Source: Mrakia gelida (Eukaryota; Basidiomycota; Tremellomycetes; Cystofilobasidiales; Mrakiaceae). From it: a stretch of DNA of 64,000 nucleotides. The notes under the pieces were generated by a model. It ran no database searches, was not told the origin of the DNA, and saw only the letters and a list, made by a program, of their open reading frames with translations. The translations under genes and the position numbers were made by a program. The stretch lies in the NCBI GenBank assembly GCA_024345305.1, contig BRON01000005.1, positions 2,005,802 to 2,069,801 on the forward strand, given 5' to 3'. The first letter of the stretch is position 1. The number at the start of each line of letters is the position of its first letter. Of the stretch, positions 1 through 16,369 are shown one piece after another.

Positions 1-3000
1 CGTCCTCGACGACTCTCATCGGTCCGAACTCGTCGTCGCTGTCGACGTCCATCGAGGTTTCGCGTTCTCCCTCCGAGTGATCCTCGACCTTGACTCCGAT
101 GGCCGTCTTGAGGACATTCTTCAGGACGTCGAGGAGGGGAGCGAAGGCGTCTTGGAGCTGAGAAGGAAAAAAGGAGGAGAAGGAAAAAAGGAGACGAAGT
201 CAGCCTCGAGTTCGCGTCAAGGAGAAAAAGAGACGATCCACTCACATCAGAGCTCTTCCACATGATGTGCTGCAGCGTCAACCTTCTCTCCTGCTCCTCT
301 TCCAGCCTAGCGATCCTCCGATCGAAGAACTTGGGCAGCATGTCCTTCCGAATCCCTGTCATCGGTCCAGGACGAAGCAGAGCTCTCGACCCGGCTCCCT
401 CCTCCTCCTCGACCTTCGACCCGCCCACCAACGGCTCCAAACCCTGACCCATCACCGCCAGCTCTCCTCCCGATAGCCTCGACAGCGCGAAAGAGTTCGT
501 GACGGCTGAGAGAAGGCTGCAAGCCGCTTTGATCGTCTTCCTCTCCGGCGCGACTCCGTTAAGTTCGAGGACGGCTTCGAACGCGAGGACGAGGACGACG
601 AGGTCGAGGGACCTTCGAACCTTCTCCGGAGTGACTGTGGCTTCGAGATCGACGTTGGTCCATTCGGCGAGAAGGCTGTTGACCGAGTTGGAGAGGAAGG
701 TCGAGATCTTCCTCGCGCAACCGTCGAGCTTGACGAGGTTGTCGTTCGGACCTGGAATGGATCCGAGAGGGAGGGAAGTGGGTAGGGAGGAATTCGTCCG
801 AGAGGTGATGGGGAGGTCGAGATGAGCGTGGATGATGTAGTCGCGAACGACAGCGGTCTCTACTTCTTGAACGACGTGGGAGACGATGGGCGATTCGGGG
901 AGGAAGTCGGTGTGAACGAGGACGACGTGTTTGGGGAATCGGCAGAGGGAGGAGAGGAGTCGAAGGACGTCCGATGGAGTGTGGTTCTCGAGCTTGGTCC
1001 GAACGTTGAATCCCTTGGTGGTTCCGTCGACGACCCTCCACGAAGTTCCGAGCCAGTTGACGACCTTCTCCTCGAGATCCAACCTGAACAACCTCACGTC
1101 CCGGCTCGCCATCTCCAAGCACGTAGCGAGGAAGTCGCAGACCGAGTCGTAGGGGAAGTGGGGTCCTTGTATCTCGATGTCCTTGACGAGGGACTCAACG
1201 TCGGTGAGGATGATGAGGGGAGGGACCTTCTCCGCGACGGCGATGGCGTGGGCTGCATGGCAAGCGGCTCGACAGACTGCTGGGACGACCGCCTTTCGAA
1301 CAGCAAACGTCCAAGCCTTCTCCCAGAGCGAGTTGTCCGACGAAGGTCGAGCGGCTTTCCTCGAGGGAGACGCGAAGGGAGATCGAGAGGGAAGACCTGA
1401 TCCTGACCCGATTGAGTTCGAGTTCGACGACGACGACTGGGATGATTCCTCCGCTGATCTGAACGCTCGATCCTCCGTTGCGATGGCTGCGAGGCAGAGG
1501 AGAGCCCACGACTGAACGGTAGGGTCCTCCCAGTTGAGCGACGAGTTGAGAGCGTCGAGGATCGGATTGAGCGACTGACGCGTCTCTTTCCAGTGACGGT
1601 CGATGAGGAAGAGGAGAACTTGGAGTCGAGCGACCTCGGTCGGAGCGTTGAGGGCGGTGTTGATCGAGTGGAGGAGAGAGGTGATGGGATCCTCGACCTT
1701 TCGACGTTTCGTCGCGACTGGACTCGAGAGGGTGGAAGTCGAGACGTAGGGAAGCCCTTCGGCGTGATTGGCGATCTGGGAGAAGGAATAAGAAGATCGA
1801 GAGTCAGCCAATGAGTTAGAGAGTTGTTCGAGGAGGAAACACAGTCAAGATAGCAGGAAAGAAGGAGAGGAAACGCACCGCCGCGACCACATCGGCATGC
1901 AACTCGAGAGTAGCCCAAACCATCGCTTGAGACGGCGAGAAAGGTTGACCGAACTGCACGAACGAAGAATCACGAAGATCAGCAACTATTCTCGACTCCC
2001 GAGATAGAGAAACAAGCTCACCTTGAACGACCCAGCTTCAAACGCCTTCCTCCTCCCCGCGACTCTCCCAACTCCCTCCTCCGCCTCAACCTTCACTCTC
2101 AAACTCTCCAACATCAACACCTCCCCACCACCTCTCGCAATCTCTCCTTCCCCACCCTCCAAAGCCTCCAACACCCTCCCCAACACCTCCACCTCCTCCT
2201 CTCCTTTTCCTCCCTCCACGCTGCTCCCCTTCTTCCCGACCAAAAAAGGCAATACCAACTTCCACCCAATCACCACCTGCTCCCTCACCTCCTTACTCCT
2301 CGTCCTGCCCCACAACAAAACCAGCAACCTCGCCAACTTGCTCCCTACGTCCCTCATCACCTGAAGCTGATTCAACTGCACCTCCCTGAGCACGAGGTTG
2401 ATGGATCGAAGGACGTCGAGGTGAGCGGAGGTTTCGGAGGGAAAAGTGAGGAGGAACCTGAGGAGTTTGTAGAGGATGGAAGGAGTTACGTGGGAGGGTG
2501 GGAAAGAGGTGGGTTCGCCTTCGGAGGTGTATGGAGGGCAGAGGGAGGAGCCGAGGAGAGGGGAGGAGTGAGGTGATTGGAGGAGGGTGTGGATGAGGGA
2601 GATGAGGGCGATTTGGGAGAGGGAGGTGGTTGCTTTGGTGGGTGAGCTTGTAGAGGGTGGGTGGGAGTGAGAGCGTTGTTGTTGTGTAGAGGTAGAGGTG
2701 GAGGTAGAGGCTTGCTGGGATTCGAGAAGACCTCGGGTGGTGCCTCGTTTTCGTTTCTGGAAGGAGACGCGTCGAGGGACGGAGCGAGAGTCAGTTTCCT
2801 CCTCCTCGATTTTCGCACGAGAGCGACGCGTGACCAACAGAAACACAGACAATAAGACTCACCTTCTGTATCGAAGAAGCCATCTCCGACTCGTCCTCCT
2901 CATCCTGATCCTCATCCAACTCGTCCACCTCCATCTCCTCAACCTGCATTCGTCCCTTTCCCTTCCTACTCTTCGATCCTCCGCCACTCCCACCAGCCAG

Positions 3001-3741
3001 CACCCAATCCTCTCCACTCGCCTCTCCCTCATTGAACCTCCCCAGTCCACCAAACTGCTCTAGATCCTCTCCGTAAATCCCAGCGAAACACATCCTCACG
3101 AGCCCTTCCCAGTCCCTCGGATCGAGTCCGTCGAGGTGAGCAGGGTAGGAGAAGATGGTTTTGAGGGCTTTGACGTAGTCGAGAGCGATGGGAGCGAAGA
3201 GGGTTCCCTTTGACTCGATGGTTTGGGTGAGATGGGCGAAGATGGCTTTGACGACTTTGCGGGAGAGGTGAGGGGAGGTGAGTTGGACGAGCCATCGGAC
3301 GGCGGAGGCGGCTCGGGTGAGGCGGTGGATGACCATCGGGGTGGCTGTAGTGGACCAAGGGAGAGAGAAGTGAAGGTCAGCGAGCGAGAAAATCTTCCTT
3401 CTGCAGCTCGTCGAACGATAGGAAGCTCGAATCGTCCTCGTCGTTCGTCGAGCTCAACACGCTCCTCCTTCCCTCCTCCTCCTCTCCCCTCATCGCTGGA
3501 ACTCACACTTATCGACTCCCTTCTTGATGACGACCTTCCTCTCCTCTACTACACACGAGAACAGAGCCTGATAGATTCCCAACCAGTACTTTGGATCTCC
3601 TTCTCCCTTCTCGATGGCTGAGCGAAGATGGTTCCCATCCGAGAGGTAACTTTTGAGGTCGGCCACTCCTTGCTCTCGAGTTTTGATCTTGTCGGATTTG
3701 AGATCAGAGATGATCGATTCGATGGAGATAGAAGGAGCCAT
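1..3741 (-). CDS. TEL1: TEL1/ATM-type PI3K-like checkpoint kinase, N-terminal part (runs off window)
   Basis: The gene starts at ATG 3741 and reads leftward out of the window, so the FAT and kinase domains are not visible. Phase-consistent exons are 3741-3507, 3344-2863, 2756-2022, 1953-1879, 1775-246 and 157-1, about 1,070 residues here. The first ~30 residues (ISDLKSDKIKTREQGVADL) match the TAN motif that marks Tel1/ATM N-termini; the rest is helical-repeat-like sequence of low complexity typical of the solenoid of these kinases. Known family role: a nuclear kinase recruited to DNA breaks and to short telomeres. Identification rests mainly on the TAN motif and on the long helical N-terminus; another HEAT-repeat protein is possible. 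It shares a 750-bp intergenic region with the divergent gene at 4488. Confidence 0.7.
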
Positions 3742-4487
3742 CTACAACGAGGGATAGGGAGGGCGGAGAGTCAGCGAGAGGAAGAGCGAAGAAGGGAGGT
3801 GAAGGGAGGGAGGAGGGAGGAGGTCACTTTTGGATGAGCTTCCTTCCGAGAGAACGAGAGACGCGAACGCCAGAGGGGAGAGAGAAGATTTGCAGGTCTA
3901 GAGGGAGGGCGGGAGGGTTAAGATGGGCAAGATGATTAGCTTGTATGCGGACGGGGAGGGGAGGCGAAGAAGAGGGAGGGTCGAAGGGAGGAGGAGAGGC
4001 GAGCTCACCGCGAAGATGGTGGAGCGAGCGAACTTCGAAGCTGATTTTGACGAAGAAAGGAGGGTCGGATCAGCTTGAAAACAGCGCCAGAAGAAAGCTG
4101 GAGCTCGTACAAACCTTCTGGTATAGATTTGAACGCTGTCGAGATGGAAACGGCTGTTGGAACGGGTGGTGGTTTGAAGCGACCTTCCAAGGGGCCTCCT
4201 TCGGAGCATCGTCGCGTCGTCGCCCGCTGCTGCTTCAAAACTCGCTTCCAGATTTTTCTTACAGGTTCAAAGAAGGTTCCAGGTCGACTGGTGACATCCT
4301 CGGAGGCAAAATCGAGTGCACCCAGATAAAAAACGGGTCGAACAAGTCGAGTTCGACACCTTCTCGTCGACCTCCTCTCAACCAGAACGACCTCCTCCTT
4401 CCTCGCTCCCCTTCTTTCCCTTCCTTTCCTCTCCCTTCTCTCTTTCCCTCCCACCCCCATCTTCCCCTTCCCTCCTCGACTCCTACT
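3742..4487. promoter_or_regulatory. Divergent intergenic region between TEL1 and the acidic-protein gene
   Basis: Both flanking genes start here and point outward, so the region must hold both promoters and leaders. An open frame crosses it on the plus strand but has no convincing start. A pyrimidine-rich stretch precedes the 4488 ATG, as before several other starts in the window. No TATA box or other named site was recognised. Confidence 0.4.
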
Positions 4488-7400
4488 ATGGACTCTCTAG
4501 CTCCTCAAGATATCGACATGATCGCGGAGAGTGGGGACGAGGCGATGGAGGACGCGCTCTATCGAGACGACGACGACGAGGGTCAACTCATCGTCGAGGA
4601 GAACATTGAATCAACAGCAACCACATCATCATCAGTCCCAGCAGAAGTCGAGATGGCTCCAGTGGATGCAGGAGCAGTCGATGACATCCTCGAGGTGGAG
4701 GAAGAGGAGGAGCAGGGAGAGGGAGGAGTGGATATCGAAGTTTTACCCACGGCGGGAGAAGGGGAGGAGGTCGGCGGTGGTGGTGGAGAAGACGTAGCTT
4801 TCGAGGATGCCGAGACTGCTGGAGGAGAAGAGGAGTCCAGCAGTAAGGTGGATGGTGGAGTTGTAGCAGGAGAGGAGATCGTCTTGGAGGAGGAACCATC
4901 GAAGGAGGAAGAGGAGGAGGGATCATCGTCAGCAGCTTCAGCACGTTCCACCGAACCTTCTACCACAACCATCGAGCCAACTCCCTCTTCGCTACCACTC
5001 CCAGCGTCAACCTCAACCCCTCTGTCACCTGAGGCTGAAGGTTTCGTCATCGTCGAGGCTCCCTCGGACTCGGAAACGAATGGGAAGGAGGAGGCGAGGA
5101 GGGAGGATGAGGTCGATCCAGTCGAGAACGAAGGTCAGTCCAGCCTCCTCTTTCTCTTCGAGACGTGTGTGTGTGTAAGCAGCGATGCTGACCCTTCTTG
5201 TGCTTCTTCTCCAGAATCAACAGGAGAGCACATCGCTGGATCGCACATCGACGAGGCTTCGGAGTCCGTCCTTCCAGGTCAGGCGCATCCTCCTTCCCTT
5301 CCCTTCGCTCCTTTCCTTCTTCTCCCTCGCCCAGACTCGTTTAGCTTACTGACTTCTCTCCCACCTCCCTTTTTGAACCCTTGCAGAACCCGAAACTTCC
5401 TCCAACTACTTCTCAACCAACATCAACACCTCCGACGCCGACCCTTCTCCTTCGAAACTCCAAGCTCCCCACTCCTCCGAACCTCTCCACCCATCTCACT
5501 ACACGAACGGTCATCACGGCGACGACGAAGAAGACTCCTTCTCCTCCTACTCGGACGCCTCCTCTTCTCATTTCCCATCCGACTTCTTCCTCTCCACCAT
5601 CGTCACCTACCCTTCCAACAGCTCCATCCCTACTCCATCTCCTTACTCGCTGTTCCAACCTTTCGCCGACGAGGGTGCCGATCTTCCCATCTTGCTCGCT
5701 TCGAACCCGGATCTCTTCAGAGCACCTCTTACGGAGCTCTTCGATGCGTTGAGGGAGGAAGGAGCTTTCTCAGTCGAGGACAAGTCTTTGAACATGGAGG
5801 ATGAGGGAGGGACGCTCGAGTGGGTTCTGGAGCACGAGAACGAGGGAGTCGCTTTGGTTATCGGAGAGGTTCGTTCGCTTTTATCGTCTCTGTGTATCAT
5901 CATCTCGATCCGACGCTGTAGCTGACTCTGTTCTCTCCCTCCTCTTCGATTCTGCAGGACAACAAGCACGCCGTCGACTTCTCGCTTCAAGATCTCGCCA
6001 AACTCCACTCTCACTGTGGACTTGGAGCACCGATGCGACTCAAGCTGAGAACAGGACCAACGAGGTTCCTGCTTCGAGTGAACAAGATTCAGGAGATCAG
6101 GCGAGAGATGGACGAGGAGCTGGGGAGTGAGCATGCTGAGGAGGACGAGGGTTGGGTCGAAGAAGGTGAGTTCGCCTCGTTTCCTTCTTCGTTCCTCGCT
6201 CGAAACGACCCCGTGCTGACCAACTCTGCTCTCGTCTACTTCCCAGACTCAGAGCACCACGAGCACATCGACGAGGAAGAACATTTCAACTCTCATCACG
6301 ATCACGAGGAGCTCGAAGGAGATGGAGAGATGGCCGACGAAGGTGAGCTCTCTTTCTCTTCGATCTCGTTTTTGATCCTTCGCTTGGAACTGACTCGAGC
6401 TTCTCTCTTCCTCTAGATCTGCTCGGACATGAGCTGGAGGCTGAGCCAGAACATCTCGAAGCTGCTGCTATCGACGAATCAGCTGGTGAGTTCCTCTCGA
6501 CCCGCTCTCTCCGTCGCGTCGTGCTTCCCGAGCTGATAGCTGCTCGTTTCGCTTTCTTTTAGACATCGCCGACGACGACGAAGTCCCTGCCGATGAACCT
6601 GCCTACGTTGAACCTGAACAGACCGATCCTGAAGGTGAGCCTTCCCCTTTTGACCGCTTCTCGTCCTCGTTCAAAACTCGTCGCTGACTCGCCGTGCTTC
6701 TCCTCTCTTAGACTACCCCAACGGACCAGATGACGCCACTGCTGCTCAAGCCTCTACCATCGACGACCCAGCTTCGGAACCTATCGCTGAGGAGACCGAG
6801 CTCGTTGCTCAAGGTGCGTCTCCCTTCTTTCGTTGGGTGTCGATCTCGTCGAACGCTGCTGACCTCGTCCTTCATTCCCTCTTCTCAGACGAATCAGAAC
6901 GAGAACCAGAACCAAGTATCATCGAGGAAGCTACCATCGTCGTCACCGCCAACGAAGACATCGAGATCCCTTCAGAAGCTGCTCCTTCCTCGACCGACCA
7001 AGGCGACTTCGACGCGTCGGCTGCCGGAGGACTCTACGACGACGACGAGGAGGAAGAGGAGGATCGGACTGCCCACATCTCGGATGCTCCAGCGACCGAG
7101 GACGTAGTGGACCAAGAGGAAGTCGACACGATCGCCGAGGTCGAGAAGGAAGCTGCCGACGCGACCACCAGTTCGGAAGCTGTCGAATCCGTTCCCGTTC
7201 CACCTCAGTTCGTCGTGGAAGATGGAGAACCGACTGCTACGGATCCCGAAGATGTCGCTCCTGCTTCCGAGGATCTTTCAACTCCTTCTTCGAGTGAGTC
7301 TCGTCGCCTCGAGATGCTTTGCTCCCTTGTCTCGTCGAACTCGAACTAAACTGACCTCGTTCCTTTCTCCCTCCCCTTCGTTCCAGCTCCTGCTCCTGCT

Positions 7401-7978
7401 CCTTCCGTCTCCGTTCCTGCCGCTGCCAACGCCGTTGCCTCGTCCTCCCGTCGTTCAACACGTCTCAACCCATCTTCCAACGCCCCATCGCCAGCTCCTA
7501 CGCCAGCAGCAAACGCAGCTCCATCGCTCGAAGTCCCGGACGAGCTCTACGGAGATGGATCGGACGAGGTCGATCTCTACGCCGACTCTCCTCTTCCCTC
7601 GAAACCAGTCGAGGATCATCTCGAGGAGGTCGAGCCTCTAGGACTTCACGAGGAGGCGGACGAGGATCAAGTCCGAGTCGAGGACGACGAGGAAGAGGGA
7701 GATTCGGATCACACGCTGGCGGAGAGCATTGAGGATCTCGTGGAGGTGGTTATTGAGGTGGATGGAGATGCTGGCGAGGGGAGTCAGACGGGTGGGGCGA
7801 GTCCAAAGAGGAGGTTCGATCAGTTGGAGAAGGACGATGCGAGTGGAGAGGTGGTCGAGACGATCGAAGCTCGAGGTTCGTTTCCCTTTCTTCTCTTGTT
7901 CGTCGCCGCCTCGTGCCGATACTGACCGAACACCTTCTTTCCTCCCCAGCAGACCTCAAACGACACAAAGCAGCTTAG
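4488..7978 (+). CDS. Acidic uncharacterised protein with a conserved central domain
   Basis: ATG at 4488 (MDSLAPQDIDMIAESGDEAM), stop TAG at 7976-7978. Eleven exons are separated by short introns, for example 5134-5214, 5869-5957, 6166-6246, 6343-6416, 6486-6562, 6635-6711, 6815-6888, 7294-7386 and 7876-7949. The N-terminal ~200 residues and the C-terminal half are strongly acidic and Ser/Glu/Asp-rich. A better-ordered core is encoded at about 5580-6120 (DFFLSTIVTYPSN, ADLPILLASNPDLFRAPLTE, HAVDFSLQDLAKLHSHCGLG), reminiscent of a conserved fungal family of unknown function. A basic tail (SPKRRFDQLEK, DLKRHKAA) suggests a nuclear protein. No enzymatic motif was seen, so no function is assigned. 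Confidence 0.7.
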
Positions 7979-9249
7979 GCTCAGACCACCCATCCATCAC
8001 GTCTCGACCCCTCTCCCTCTCCCATCGAACCCACTCGTCCACTTCAACCTCCTCCGATCACCCTCCTCCTCAAACCGAACGCAGACCTCCACGAACACCA
8101 TCCTCGAACATCACAACGCTCGTCCCTCTACTTTATCCCACCTCGTCGTCCAGTCCCCTCCCTCGAGTCCCAACCCACCCTCCCGTCCTCCCTCCTCCCC
8201 GTCTCCTCTCGACCTCCCTTCCACCCTCCCATCTTACACCCTCCCCTTTCCTCCTTCTCAACACTAACCCGGCCTCCTTTCTCGAACCAACAACAACATC
8301 AAGATCCTCCCCAAGAACTGCCCTCAAGACAGTTGCTTTGGTGTGGAAAATGAACGATTCTCACGAACAAAAGTATGAACAAGGTCAGTGATTTCCTTTT
8401 CTCCTTCTTCTTCTTCTCTGCCCCCCACCCACCACTACGTATGCCCTTTCTTCCACTCGTTTCGATATACCTTTTCTTCTCCTTTGCATCTCATTCCCTT
8501 TCTCTTGCTACGTTACGGTTTCTCGTTCTCTCTCTTGTCCTCCCTGCTCTTCGTTCGCGTCGTCTTCGTCTTTCTTGTTTCGTTTCGCCCTTCTTCTTCG
8601 CTCTTCTTTCCCCTTTGCAACTTTGTCCTTGGCTTCTAGCTACTTGCACGCTGATTTGGTGGAAGCACGGGGTGAGGCGTGGTTGGGAGTCGAGTCGAAG
8701 TCCAGTGCGACGCGCCGTGTTTTTCTCTCTCGTTCGTTCTTCATTTTTCGCTCTCTCTTCTTTCGTTTTCAAATCAAATCAAACTCAATCGAATACCTCC
8801 ACGAGAAACGAGGGAACCAAAAAGAGAAAGCGAGGAAACGTAGCCAGCCGAGAGACGAGGGGAAGGCAATCGAGAAAGAAGAGAAGCAAGACCAAAAGCG
8901 CGACGCGAGCGAGAAAGCTACTAGAGTACTAGACCTGAGAACTGGGAGAGAGGAAAGCGAAACAGAGAAAAGGCTCCTCTACTTTGGGTTGTGAATGTGA
9001 GAATCTACTGTACGTACGCGAAACCAGGGTGAGATGGATTTGAAGAAGAAGGAAAGAGGAAAGAACGTCCGAGAGAAGGAAAGGGAAAGGGAAGTGGGTA
9101 TCACAAAGGGGGGGAGAGGGAAAAGAAGAAGAGGAAAAAAAGGGAGGGTTGTAAGGATTGCAAGGTAAAAACGAGCGAGCGAGGGGGATGGTAAAGAAAG
9201 CAAGGGAAGGAACGAAGCAAAAGGAGGGAAGTCAAGTCGAGTCGGGGTT
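7979..9249. other. Convergent intergenic region
   Basis: It lies between the 3' ends of the acidic-protein gene and STE20, so it should contain two 3' UTRs. Pro/Ser-rich frames overlap the first 400 bases but have no intron or start context and look like readthrough of pyrimidine-rich DNA. The strand switches from pyrimidine-rich (8380-8780) to purine-rich (8780-9240). No RNA gene was recognised. Confidence 0.4.
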
Positions 9250-13244
<3,995 letters not shown>

Positions 13245-13961
13245 CCTGAGGGGAGCAGAAGGGGAAGGAGGGGAGGGAGAGGGATCGAGACCGTTGGAGG
13301 TGAGGAGAGGAGGGACGCTTTGAGAAACCAAACCGATTTCGACTTAAAATCGCAAAGCTACAAAGAGAGCGGAAACTATCTCGGAATGAGTGCAGAAGTC
13401 AGAGGAACAAGATTTCAGGCTCCTGAGAATTTTCTCGTGGACGGGAACGCGTCTCGAGCTCGCGGTCTCCCTGCGTCGTGCGTCGCTCAAAGGGAGGCTC
13501 GAGAGCAAGATCCAAGCTCTTTTCGTACGTGACTGAGGGGTTTAAGAATTCCCGTATCTCGTGTCTAGTTCGCGAAGAAAAACACGAGGCCTGGAGACTT
13601 TCCAAGAGGACGCAAAACAAACCGTCAACAACGACCTCGACGCGTCGCTCTCCTCGTGTCTACCTTCTCTCTCGAGCCTCGTGATCTCCGAATACCATCC
13701 TCAACCGTCTTGTTCCGACTCGTCATTGTCTCCTTCTCTCTCATCACCAGAGTGCCGACATCACCAGAGTGGCGAGTCCAAAAGCTCGGCCGCGTACTTC
13801 GAAACCTTCTCCCTCCGACTCGTTCATCTTCCGATTCTCATCCTTTTCTCGCTGCACTTTCCTCTCCGCTTTCAGGACTGATAATGAAACTCAGTATCAC
13901 AGGGACGTCCTCAGCTCCGCGATGAAACCTTGGGATCGCTCGAATCGAAAGACTACGACGA
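13245..13961. other. Intergenic region upstream of STE20
   Basis: It lies between the STE20 start and the 3' end of the dehydrogenase gene, both on the minus strand, so it should hold the STE20 promoter and leader. Short frames here show no splice context or recognisable product. Confidence 0.35.
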
Positions 13962-15707
13962 TCAAAACTCAGCGCACTTCCTCTCGCACCACTCCCATAG
14001 CTTGCTTCCCAGCTCAAGATCGGCTGCTTCGGGACGACACCTTCCGATTCGAGCCCAGGGAACGAGGTACTGCGAATCAAAGAACGAACGGACGTCAGTT
14101 CGAAGGAGGAAGATGGAAGTTGATCGAGACGCGTCGCGGATCGCGAACTCACTCGTCCTCCGAAGTCCTTTCCCTCCACGGTCGTTCCCGTGTAGAGCTC
14201 TGTGACGAGAAGAAGGTGAAGTAAAGATCGGTCAGCGGGGCATTGGAGGGTTTGGATCGCGTTGGGATGGAGAGTACTGACGAGTGAGAGCTCCTTGCGA
14301 GGCAGGGTAGAAGAAGAAGTGCTGGACGGACGAGGCAGAGTCGAGGAATGAGGTCAGGAAAGTTTGGGATAGGGCAAGAAATGTCTTTTGCTTACCAAGA
14401 TCGCACGTTGGACTGTTTGAAGAGCGAAGGACGGAGAGGTCAGCGAAACGAGAGAAGTTGGACGACGATGGACGTCTCGACTCACCCCATGAACCGTGTC
14501 GCTGAAGCTGAGTATTGAGGTTCCCGGGATGAGCAGCGGAAGAGACCAAGCCTTGCGACGCGTATCGACGATGAAGCTCGTTTGCGATGATGATGTTTCC
14601 CTGAGAGGTCGAACAAAACAAACGTTCAGCTTTCTACTTCTCTATAGATGCAGCGAGAAGGACAGTCGAGCTGACCAGCTTGCTCTGACCGTAAAGGACA
14701 TGTTTCGCGAGACTCGATCTCGGACGTTCCATCCCGTCCTCAGCCTTGACAGAGTCGAAGTCGATTCCTCCCGTCGGAGCGAAGAGATGAGCGGATGAGG
14801 AAGTATGGACGACTCGAGGGAATCCTTCGGCTTTGTTGGGGCTGGCGAGGAGCAGAGGGAGGAGGAGCGTCGAGAGGAACCAGTGAGCGAGGACGTTGCA
14901 GCCGAACTAGATGAGGAGAAGACGAGATGAAGATCAAAGGAGTGCGATAAAAAGGGAAGGGGTGAGGGACGTGGCTCGGAGGAAGTGAAGAAGTGAGCGG
15001 CGAGGGAAGATGTGGGAAGGGACAGGGCAAGCGAGACGACGCACCTCCAAATCGTGCCCGTGCTTGTTTCGCGAGTTCGCTGGAGGTGCCATGACTCCAG
15101 CGTTACAGAAGAGGATATCGAGAGACGAGAATTTACTATGAATGCGTCCGCACGCAAGTCAATACGTCAGTCTCCTCTCTTCGAGAACACAGAAGGGAAA
15201 ATCGAAGCTCACCTCGCGATCTCCTCCGACGCCCGTCGCACCGTTGGCAAGTCTTCCAAATCCAGCATCACGAACAGTAGCTCTCCCTTCTCTCCGGTCT
15301 CCTCTTCAAGGCGAGCCATCGCCTCCTTAGCCTTGGACTCTGAGCGTCCGAGGATGATGACGGTAGCGTTGTGGTTGAGGAGAGCCTGCGAGGACGAGGA
15401 GGGAGGAGGAGGTCGTCGATGTGAGCTCGCAACTTTCCCTCCTCTTCCCTCTTCGACGAGAGAAAAGAGATCTTACTTTTACCGTCTCGTAGCCCACACC
15501 ACCGTATCCTCCAGTGACTGCAGCGACCTGAGCGAAGACGACAGGAGGCCTAGTCAGTAGTGTAGTCCAACGAACTCGAGCTCAATCAAAGGAGGAGGGA
15601 GGGAATCGAGGGCTCACCTTTCCAGTCAGATCAGGGATGTCCCCGACGCTGAAGGTCGATATCGGAGGGAAGACCTGTGTTCTAAAGACGTCGATGGCGA
15701 GATCCAT
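13962..15707 (-). CDS. Short-chain dehydrogenase/reductase, retinol-dehydrogenase/WWOX-like
   Basis: Ten exons join in phase to 320 residues: 15707-15618, 15527-15477, 15385-15213, 15135-15045, 14906-14676, 14600-14486, 14412-14396 (17 bases), 14321-14282, 14199-14153 and 14069-13962. Classical SDR landmarks are all present: the cofactor loop TGGYGGVG near residue 33, an LFCNAGVM (NAG) motif, an HTSSSAH catalytic serine strand and YGQSK (YxxxK). The HPGNLNT segment after the catalytic site and the overall length match the retinol dehydrogenase/WWOX-like subfamily. Expected activity is NAD(P)-dependent oxidoreduction of an unknown alcohol or carbonyl. The 17-base exon is unusually small. No membrane segment is obvious. 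Confidence 0.88.
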
Positions 15708-16369
15708 GATAAATCGATGCTGAGGAGGTTGGTGGTTGGGAGGGAGCGAGAGACGAGTTGGAAGAAGAGGGTCGGAGGGACGAACGGGGACGATCGAGCC
15801 CGGAGCTTCGAGCTTCGAAGTCGGTTAGTTACCGACCTGATTCAGCTGCTACAGTGCTCGGGCGACTTCTGTTAACTCTGAGAAGAGGTTCGCTTGGGCC
15901 CGAGAGTCCAAAAGATGAGTTTGAGCTCCCCAGGGGGGATCTCGTCGAGCAGTAGCAGGACGAACGCGTCGCGGCTGGTTCGTTCGCTGAACTTTGTCGC
16001 CGTCAAGGTCGATGTTGCTGAAGAGGATATGCATCAAAGATGAGCGTACATATATAACAGAGAACGCGTCTCAAATAGCGAGGCCCGATGCAAGAAGCAA
16101 AGACGTAGAGGACGCTCAAGGCATAAGTCGAGTTGCGTCGGCTCTCACTTCTCGTATAAGAAGGGAGGTGCCCGATGCGAAAGACAGGGCTTCTGTGAAG
16201 TGACGTGAAGCAGACGAGTCAGATATCGCTATGAGAGAAGGGGGAAAGGCTTCCAACAAGGAAAGAGAGGGAGAAAAGGGAGGGAGAGAGAAACGCCGAC
16301 GAGACGTGGACTCACAAGTCGACGTACTTCTGAACGCTAGGCTTCTGATCCAGCTGGGCGAGAGAGTAT
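15708..16369. other. Intergenic region upstream of the dehydrogenase
   Basis: It lies between two minus-strand genes and probably contains the dehydrogenase promoter. An A/T-rich stretch around 16046-16060 (catatataac) is TATA-like but lies about 340 bases from the start codon. No other site was recognised. Confidence 0.3.

Noticed and set aside
3945..5804. Long plus-strand frame covering the TEL1 divergent promoter and the first exons of the acidic-protein gene
   Set aside because: It has no start in good context, and it reads through two clear introns (5134-5214 and the next) into a different frame. The real product starts at 4488.
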